Source: Bostrychus sinensis (lineage: Eukaryota > Chordata > Actinopteri > Gobiiformes > Eleotridae). Taken from it: 64,000 nucleotides of DNA. Each line of letters begins with the position of its first letter. Within the stretch, counting starts at the first letter, position 1. The position numbers and the translations under genes were made by a program. The notes under the pieces are model-generated. The model did no database searches, was not told where the DNA came from, and was given only the letters and a program-made list of their open reading frames with translations. Of this stretch, positions 56,419 to 64,000 are shown in pieces. The DNA is taken from contig CM036251.1 of NCBI GenBank assembly GCA_020698575.1, positions 12,254,288 to 12,318,287 of the forward strand, in the 5' to 3' direction.

Positions 56419-57478
56419 ATAGGGTGGTGCAGAGGTAGACATTTAGGCCTACAGGTATCTTTCTATTCATCCAAAATCACAAAAACAACAAAAAACACAA
56501 AAACTCTAACTGTAAAGTAGCTAATTGGCCTATAGTTAAAATCATAAAAGTGAGACGTAATAAATTTTTTGTATGATTTAAATGTCTTCTTTAAGTTATT
56601 AGATGACTAGGACTATTTCGCAGTATACTCATATGATTGCAGTCCTTCACTTCCTGTCATGGCCAGTAGAGGGCAGCAGTGTTCTCCATAAACAATAGCT
56701 TCTCCAGCCTTTTTAATTGTATACTTACCGACCCTCCCCCAGAAAAACCTTTCCTTTCAAATGACAAGGTAAAGAGTTCATAATTTACTGTTAGGGAAAA
56801 GGAAGAGTTTAACCATATATAGAGCAGCATTCTACAGTATATGCATCTCTATATAGACCTATCCACACCTAACTCTAGTCCTCACACCCACATACTAAAA
56901 CCTTTCATAACGTGACAGTTTATGCTCCAAATATCAAAAACATATTTTTCTAAATTCAGATTTCATTGGCGTTTTCTCCATTTTGTTTTGATCCAAAGAC
57001 TTCATTCATTTTGAAAAGCTTTGGCAAAGTTTTAAGTGAAAATAACCCGCTGATACATAAACACTAAACATTAGAAGGTCGTTTGAAAGGATGCGCTCAC
57101 ATTTGGCATTAGAGCTGTGTGACTCCAAATAAGTATATTTTTCTGTTTACTTTCACTTTTTAACAGCTTCAAAATGACTTTTAATTAATCTATTTTAAAC
57201 CTCTCAGCACCACTTGACGATCTGTATGTGTAGCCATTCAGGCACATTGTGTAAAATTTTGCAGTGTGCAGTGGGAAAAACATTAATTACAGTTTTTAAA
57301 AATGTTATCAATAGTGTAAAACTGCCTCAAAACATAAAAGTTTGTAGGCTATTGGACAATAAAAAATGCCTTTATCTAGACTTTATCAAAGATATTTTAA
57401 TGATCATCATGATTATGATCAGCAGGGGACAGCAAGTTCGTCCAATCACATGGTCTCATATAAGGCAGATGTGTAGTT

Positions 57479-57834
57479 GAAGTTGAAGATGTTTCTTCTT
57501 TTATCCAAGAAGCTTCTCTCAATTCTGAAATTGAACTGGTAAGAGAGTTTATATGCTCCTGGGAAGGAGAAGTGAAACTGGTCATTAACATATGTAGAAG
57601 CTGACCAGGCTGGGGAGGGTTAACGATTGTCCCCCTCACTACAGCTTAGGACAAAGGACTCCTAACGACTCAAAATCACTCAGGCTCTTTCATTGTCTTT
57701 TTAGTCTCCTGAACCAATAGAATTTATTTTCAGGTCTATGACTCCTCCTTACTGTGAGCATAAACCAACTCTCTTACCAGTTCAATTTCAGAATCGAGAA
57801 AGCTTCTTGGATAAGAGATGAAACGTCTTCAATT
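57479..57834. mobile_element. Element with 65-70-bp terminal inverted repeats
   Basis: The left arm carries GAAGATGTTTCTTCTTTTATCC... and GAAATTGAACTGGTAAGAGAG; the right arm carries CTCTCTTACCAGTTCAATTTC and GATGAAACGTCTTC. Arms are complementary over most of their length and enclose about 215 bp. The AAGCTTCTTGGAT...GAAACGTCTTC wording is a frequent fish repeat motif. No ORF. Confidence 0.8.
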
Positions 57835-59362
57835 TTAAAAACTAAGTCACGATGACTACTTTTTAAACTTTTGGTTGCAATTCAATTAGCCTGGATGAGT
57901 GAGAGTCTTCACAGACAATACTTGCAAATACATTTTGACAATTTAAGCTGCCGTGATTGTAAGTTTGTGGCATTAAAAATATAAAAAATGGCATAAAAAT
58001 TAGGCTTTTTGACACCTGCAGGAACCTTGTGAGCTACTGCCATCCTTAAACATTAAGGTTTTGGCTGCTGTGGCAAAGTAACTCATATGATTTGTTTTCA
58101 TGACAGTAAGTCTCTGCAGGGCTGCCGTAGCTGCTCACAGGCTGTAAAAAAGAGGCTGTAAAATTAGTGTCTCTTAGTAGCTGCCAAAAACAGCACATTG
58201 CACCATAAAGTTTAATACTAGAAAAAATGCTCGAGTCTACACAAAAACATATCAACCTACCTGCTTTTATTGTATCAGAAAGTAAAACTAAACAAATTTG
58301 CCATCACAAACCAGAGTTACCACACCTTAAACCTCAAGCTCTGAGTTCAGCATCACAGTAGTTATCTTTGTCCTGTGTAAATGGATTGAATTCATCCTTG
58401 CTTCACTTTGCTTGTAGGCACAGACACACTGAATAGACATTTTTTTCCAGTAGGATTCTCTGCTGCACTATTGTTAATTTAATGTTGACATGCCATGTGA
58501 CCAGCCAGGCAATAGGAGCACCATTTATTTCAACAGGAGCAGACCAAAGCATTATAATTTAGTACAACTGTTCAGAGTAAAACCTAGATGATATATTATG
58601 AGTTGATTTTGTTACAGATCATTGATTCAAATAACAACAAAAAAACTCAAGCAGAAAATTAATATGAAGCTATAATAAAATAATAAAATCTGTGTTAAGA
58701 TGCCAAAACAGTGACGACATTTGGAGTCGTATTCATGCATTTTAACAGAAGTTAATTGTGGCTTTATACCTTTATGTGTTTCTTCCTTCAAAAAGGCTTC
58801 TTTCCACTTGGAATTTTTCTGTCCTTTTCTCCTCCGCCATACTTTCTGAGCAGCAGATAAAGCTTTAATCGAGCGAGCCTCACTGTGATTGAATGGTAGT
58901 AGAAAGTGCAGAATGGCTTCTTTATGAGCTAAACACAACTGACCCAGCTTATTGACTGCTATAGTGAGAAAAGAGGTATATTTTTGGCAAGTGGTGTTCT
59001 CCGTTCAAGGTTAATCTATACCATTGTTTTCCATAGTAGTTGACGGATCATAAAGGATTGGATTCAGCCGCTGTGGGGTCAGCCAGTGAAGGCAGGTTTT
59101 TGTGTCTCCTCATTCATAGTTACGTTTGTGGCAAAGCTTGACACCCTTTAAGCGCCGCTAGCGTACAGTTTGATGAGTTTGACCCTGCCTGATCTGTGTT
59201 GGACTTTTGATTAAGAGATATTGTACCAGTGCGGTGCTTTGAAGTGGCTCAGTGCAGGTTTTGAATGTGACGTGTTTAGTGTTTCCGATGGTAGACAGAT
59301 GTAACAGAGGTGAGTTCGGAGTTCGTGAGTTGTTAATATAATGTAAATGATGTTTTCTGGAG

Positions 59363-59421
59363 GAGATTTTTTTCAGCCGGGTTTCCCTCCTAGTTCGCCT
59401 AGTCCTGGTGCCCTTTCTGAT
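59363..59421 (+). CDS. ptprz1: Candidate ptprz1 exon 13 (juxtamembrane stalk)
   Basis: This is a possible 59-nt exon. Joined to the split codon of exon 12 it would read GDFFQPGFPPSSPSPGALSD. Human PTPRZ1 continues after exon 12 with GD...PGFPQSP. The phase is right, and the donor GAT|GTGAGT is a strong consensus. Against it, the acceptor CTGGAG is weak, whereas a better acceptor 14 bp downstream (TTTTTTTCAG) would put a TAG in frame. The stretch is short and Pro/Ser-rich, so chance similarity is possible. It lies 45 bp from a piggyBac-like insertion. Confidence 0.35.
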
Positions 59422-59466
59422 GTGAGTGCACTCCATTTGTCCAGGCTTTGGATTAGCACAATTTAA

Positions 59467-60250
59467 CCCTCAGGCCCTCCTGGCTCTTCTTTAGGGCTTT
59501 ATAAATGTATTTTTTGCTTGTGTTTTTGCATTTCCTATGCTAGGGTGATGATATTTGACAAAGATGTTTATTAATAAATGAATTTTAGAATATCACTGCC
59601 ACAACTGAAAAAAAAAATGGAATTTTCTACTATCAACAACAACAAAAACTCACATAATGCTCCTCTTAAAGCCCTTTTTGGTCTCATTCACTTAAATTAA
59701 AATATTTTTCTCACTCTACTGCCATTGCCATAACCCTGTAACCCTGTCAGTCAGAGGCAAAAGAAAATACAAAAAAATAAAATAAATCACCACCAGATCC
59801 ACCTTTTTCTCATTGTATTGAGGGGAAAAAATCCTTTATATTTCCCATTAGAAAACACAGTGACTGTAGCCCAGCCCTTTTAGGGTTTTAAGAGGAAGAA
59901 CATGAGTTTCTGCCATTTTTTTATGCAAAGGCACAAAAACTAAAAATGTATCAAAATAAATGTTAGGTCTAATCAGTGACCTATCCAGGGCCGGTAATCC
60001 CTGCACAAACAAAAAACACTTTTTCTCTTTAAATAGTAAATAATTCATGTTTTATTTATGTGGGTTTATAAATATTATAATTTTATAATTATGTGAACAA
60101 ACTGGCATTTAGAGGGTTAAAAATAGGAAAATAAATGAACTTTTGTTATGTATGATGAGGACAGGGGTTAATGATCAAATGTTATATATTTGTAAATATG
60201 ACCCAGTGACCTAAAAGAATGTGATTTTTTTTTATAGGAGGGCCTGAGGG
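59467..60250. mobile_element. piggyBac-like MITE (784 bp), TTAA target
   Basis: Termini CCCTCAGGCCCTCCT and AGGAGGGCCTGAGGG are perfect 15-bp inverted repeats. TTAA flanks both sides (59463-59466 and 60251-60254). TTAA duplication plus CCC at the outer ends is the piggyBac hallmark. The interior is AT-rich and has no transposase. Confidence 0.9.
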
Positions 60251-60379
60251 TTAAATACTGTAAATGTTTGTAAATGGCTTGTGACCCCTTATGGATGGAT
60301 TTTCTGATTTTTTATTTATTTATTTATTTATTTTTGTCAGTTCTCTTTAGTTTCTTTTTAGAGCCATGTTTATTCTTGT

Positions 60380-60520
60380 TTTCGGCCAGCTTTAGTTGGG
60401 GGTAGTCCTGGTTCAGTTCTGATTTTGACCTGGTTTTGTTCTGGTTTACCCATGATTTAGACATTGTTTAGTCCCATGTTAGTTCTGGCTTAGTAAAGAT
60501 TTAGGCTCATTTTAATCCAG
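60380..60520 (+). repeat. Second patch of the TCCTGGTTTAG minisatellite
   Basis: GTAGTCCTGGTTCAGTTCTG, TGACCTGGTTTTGTTCTGG and ATTTAGACATTGTTTAGTCC repeat the vocabulary of 34790-35420. The shared end AAAGATTTAGGCTCATTTTA also appears near 35425 as AAGATTTAGGCTAATTTTA, so the two patches are copies of one longer repeat. Confidence 0.7.
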
Positions 60521-61386
60521 TAAAGATAGTACTTGGAAAGACTTTTTTTCTTCTGAGATGATGCTTGTTATTAGAAGTTTGAGAATGACTTCCATATAAA
60601 ACAGCATGTATTACCAAGTATTCAATATTAATATGGTATAAAGCTGCATATTTTTGTTGTTTCTATAGTGGCCAAGAAAATAATTTTCCTTCTGACACTT
60701 ATAATGGCTCCTCTAAGAGACATTTGGAGAATAAACACTACTAATCCTCTTTAATGACCAAACAGCTGTAAATGAGAGCAGATAAACACGTGTACCCATC
60801 AGATTCAAGTACTCTTGTAAACACATTTATTCACAACTGTTTTGTCACTTTCTTTTTAATTCTTGAGATGCCTTTACTCATCATTAAGACATTAGTTAGA
60901 GCTCCTCTCAGGGATAATCACTGACTGCACTATATCCGGAGCTGTTTTGACATCTCCTCCTGAGAGAGAAGAATTACCTTACACAGTATACTTTATTTAC
61001 TCTGGGTTCAGTTGCATCTTAGAACTTATTTTTTAGCACAGCCAGACAACAGACAGAGATTTGTGGTATCTTTTAATTTGAAAGAAATTCCTATTAAAAA
61101 CAAGTTAACAGAGGCAGCTAACAAAGTATGTGCAGCAAAATGAATCTACAGCTACACAAACAAGTATTTCTTTGACTAATATTCAAGTCCAAATGCGTTT
61201 TTAACAAGCCATAAGTCATTTTTCATATTAATTTTTAATCCTTGCAGGTTTGTGGTTTTATTGTTTCAAAGATTAAATTAGACATTTTTGAAAACTCTAA
61301 ATGAGTCAAAGTATTTTTGTGCGTGATGGTAAATAGGGTAGCAGTAGTAGTAGTAGTATAGAAGCAGCACTAGTGATAGTAATACT

Positions 61387-61742
61387 TAGGGAGGAACATT
61401 TCTTTAATCGATTAATTGGCAGTCTTAACAAATGATTATTGATTTACTGTTAACCACCAGCTTGACATCACCTATCATCACTGTATAAAAAACAGCTCTT
61501 TATTAAATTAAATGTCATGAACCATAATTTAAAAAAGTGGCTTTTTTAAACTAAACACAAAGTTATAGGCTTGTATATTTTTGGAAACATTCTTAATTTT
61601 ATGTTTATTTTGCCCTAACTCTCCAGTGGCACTGTACTTTTACTCTACGTACAGCATAATCATTAATTGTTAGTATTTCTCTCAATCTATTATGGCCATA
61701 ATGCTGATTACTCAATTAACCAATTAACCACGAACACCTCTA
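61387..61742. mobile_element. Diverged hAT-like element (356 bp)
   Basis: Begins TAGGGAGGAACATTT and ends CGAACACCTCTA. Flanks GTAATACT (61379-61386) and GTAATGGT (61743-61750) agree at six of eight bases. Subterminal ATCGATTAATTGG / CAATTAACCAATTAACC motifs are inverted. The lower agreement suggests an older insertion. Confidence 0.6.
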
Positions 61743-62803
61743 GTAATGGTCTCAGTACTTTCTACTTAACTATACTTTACACTCAGTAATTTTTTACTCT
61801 TACTAATAATTTTGTTAAGTACTTCTGTGTTAGTAATATTATCTAGGCGTAAAAGTACTACTTTTATTTGAGTATATATTCCAAGTACTTTTTCCACCTC
61901 CAACCTTAAATAGTAATATTAATATCCTGTTTTTCTGGCTTTGCCTATATATATCCCTTAAGCTGTCTCTGGTTCATTTTTTGTACTTTGTCATTGAAAA
62001 TGTTGAATATCTGTGTTAATTCAAAATTTACCAAATTTGGTCAGGATTACTATTTTTATGGGATGTTTCAAATTTTAGTCTCATTTGTCAATTCAGGTCT
62101 ATAATGCACTGTGGTCAAACAATTGTTACACTCATGGTCTTTAGTACATTTTGGTTCCATTGACTTCCATTAAAAAAATATTTTTTTTATTGAACTGTAC
62201 TGGCACAATAAAATTGTACTTTACAGGTCACAACCATTTCAATATAAGCCTCTGGTCTGAAATTTATATTTTTTCAGGATTATTCATCAGAGAGCCTAAA
62301 ATTACCTATGTGGCTAAGGTCTCTATTATAAACTGTTTAAGTTATGTCGGTTTCTCTTGCACTGTCCACAACTGTGGGACGAAGACATAAATGACTCCAA
62401 CAAAAATGGCCTGGGGGTGGAGGGGAGGGGTGTGGGTGTATGTGGGTGTATGGGTTGGGGGGAACCTAAAACAAAAACAGTTTTGGGTTCTCATCTGTCT
62501 CTCACTCCCCGTCTCAAACAGCTCTCTCTTGAGTCCTTGACTCAAAATCAGACTCACACACTTTTAGAGGTTGATACACACATACTGATGTGAGAAATGT
62601 TAAAAATATAATTGTTATAATCAGAGCTCAAGTTTACTAAAAATATTTGAGTAATTAAAAGGGAAAAAAATATTGTCATTAATATACTTTTAAGGATGTG
62701 AATACTTTCGGTACTAAAAGACAACAATTGTAACATTTAAAAAAAAAAAAAGGGCCCCTGTTCAAAAAATACAGTAGCAAAATGGCACTTAAAGGGTTAA
62801 AAA

Positions 62804-63983
62804 TAGGGCCGGGAATCGATAAAAAATCGCAAATTTGAAAAAAATTAATCGTACAAACACAAAAATGTAAATTTAGAACATTTATTTTGAATTAACCTTC
62901 ACATACTTTACTGTAAACTTGTGCAATGCGAACAAAACCTGCAAAGAAAATAAATTAATAGTCTCTCTGAGACCTGTAACTCAGACAAAGTTTGCCTAAA
63001 TAAGGTACAACCCACAAATACACAAAACTTACCTAAAAAAGCATGTGTAATCTCTTTTAGAACTTTAACAAAAATAAGTTTAATTCTTCAATTAATAACA
63101 ATTGTTGTGGTTCACAACAGTGTAAATACTATGAACTGTGTTACTCCAGTGGTAATTGAACTCATCCTTACATAGACTGCACATAACTTTTGTTTTGTCT
63201 ACTGCTGTCTGGTGACGATTTGAAGCAGAATTGTCCATTTAGCAATGTGTCTTTATAGTCACTCATGTTGCTTTAGCTCGTTCACTTGTTGCATTAAGCT
63301 CGTTCCAGATGAACTGCGCCTCGCCTGGATTGTGAACGAGAGTGCACGGCGCAATGAGAGGAGGGGAAATACACCTGTACTGAAGTCGGACAGTTTGTGG
63401 CTCAGATCACGCACCATCACGCCCGAAATCCACTTCTCGCGTGTGTTGGTTTAAAACTGTAACTTTAGTCTGTTTTTTTTTTTTTAAAGAGGCGGGGGAA
63501 GAAGCAGAGGAGGGCAGTGAAGTGTCGTGCGTTACGTTTCTGATCAGCACTGAACTCAGATCCGTTCACCGCTGACAGGTGTCCGTTTTCCCATCATGCA
63601 CTGAGCCAAGCAGCCTCCGCAGTTGCTCCTGATGAACTGCGGCGGCTCAGGCGCTGGTCTCGTTTGGATCTCACGGTGACCGTCGCAGTTGTGGCATCAG
63701 AGCAAGTCAGGAACAAGTTGGACACAAATCAGACCGACACTGATAGAAACTGCGCAAGTCTGGCTCATCTCGAACGCGCCTGATGGATGGAAACGGAAAT
63801 GTGTCGTCTTCTACGCTTGCGCGGTGCATTTCTGCCCCGCTGGAAGACCCGTGGCGTGTTACTGCCTCAGTGTCGTCGTAATATTTTTGTTGTGATCAAA
63901 TTAATCGATGCGTCAATTGAAATTAACGCGATTAAATCAATACATTAACGCACTGCGTTAATGCGATAATTTTCCCAGCCCTA
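62804..63983. mobile_element. hAT-type element (1180 bp) with CpG-rich core and perfect 8-bp duplication
   Basis: Begins TAGGGCCGGGAAT and ends TTTCCCAGCCCTA. Flanks are GTTAAAAA (62796-62803 and 63984-63991), a perfect 8-bp duplication. The outer parts are AT-rich with ATCGAT/ATTAATCG motifs; 63290-63860 is markedly GC- and CpG-rich. No ORF resembling a hAT transposase was recognised. The + strand ORFs inside have no domain. Confidence 0.92.
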
Positions 63984-64000
63984 GTTAAAAATATTTAAAA

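Larger units (their letters stand above)
55524..64000 (+). other. ptprz1: ptprz1 intron following exon 12 (runs off the window)
   Basis: Begins with donor GTAAAA. No transmembrane or phosphatase exon was found; a possible exon 13 lies at 59363-59421. The intron contains GGGCAC-ended repeat 55994-56418, an inverted-repeat element 57479-57834, a piggyBac-like element 59467-60250, a patch of TCCTGGTTTAG minisatellite (60380-60520), a trinucleotide GTA patch (61337-61360), and hAT-like elements at 61387-61742 and 62804-63983. If exon 13 is real it divides the intron in two. Confidence 0.75.

Noticed and set aside
58627..58938. Minus-strand 103-codon ORF with basic stretch (KVWRRRKGQKNSKWKEAF)
   Set aside because: No family recognised, no splice support; may be chance.

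Overview
The window is vertebrate, most likely teleost, nuclear DNA. It is AT-rich and intron-rich, and its exons have canonical GT-AG borders. It is loaded with repeat types typical of ray-finned fish: hAT and piggyBac MITEs with clean target-site duplications, Tc1 remnants, tRNA-like SINEs, an RTE-like LINE tail and long palindromic elements. No bacterial-style operons, RNA genes or CRISPR arrays were seen.

One protein-coding gene is supported: the 5' two-thirds of ptprz1 (receptor-type tyrosine-protein phosphatase zeta; secreted form called phosphacan) on the + strand. Eleven consecutive exons, corresponding to human exons 2-12, can be joined in one unbroken frame with consistent intron phases: 25405-25467, 32545-32724, 37227-37378, 38596-38691, 43735-43801, 43886-44043, 47194-47344, 49646-49830, 50837-50963, 53016-53056 and 53132-55523 (3612 nt, about 1204 codons). 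They encode the end of the N-terminal leader region, a carbonic-anhydrase-like domain (exons 3-8), a fibronectin type III domain (exons 9-10), a short acidic linker (exon 11) and one giant Ser/Thr/Pro-rich exon with Ser-Gly glycosaminoglycan sites (exon 12). A possible exon 13 lies at 59363-59421. The signal-peptide exon 1, the transmembrane segment and the two phosphatase domains were not found here; the last two should lie to the right of the window.

Layout: 1-25404 is non-coding (intron 1 and/or upstream DNA), with several transposons, SINE fragments and a few TE-free, unusually GC-balanced blocks that could be regulatory. 25405-55523 is the exon-bearing part; its introns hold a hAT MITE (26256-26580), a second TTAA-type element, an extended degenerate minisatellite (34.8-35.4 kb), a 5'-truncated LINE with a 13-bp target duplication (41837-42542), a second hAT element (50086-50728) and a long-inverted-repeat element (52542-52933). 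55524-64000 is the intron after exon 12, with a piggyBac-like element (59467-60250) and two hAT-like elements, including a 1.2-kb one with a CpG-rich core (62804-63983).

How the parts work together: the CA-like and FN3 modules form the ligand-binding head (contactin-type partners in the known family), and exon 12 supplies the long chondroitin-sulfate-bearing stalk. The rest of the window is mostly transposon history. Family assignments rest on remembered similarity and visible motifs; no database search was possible.
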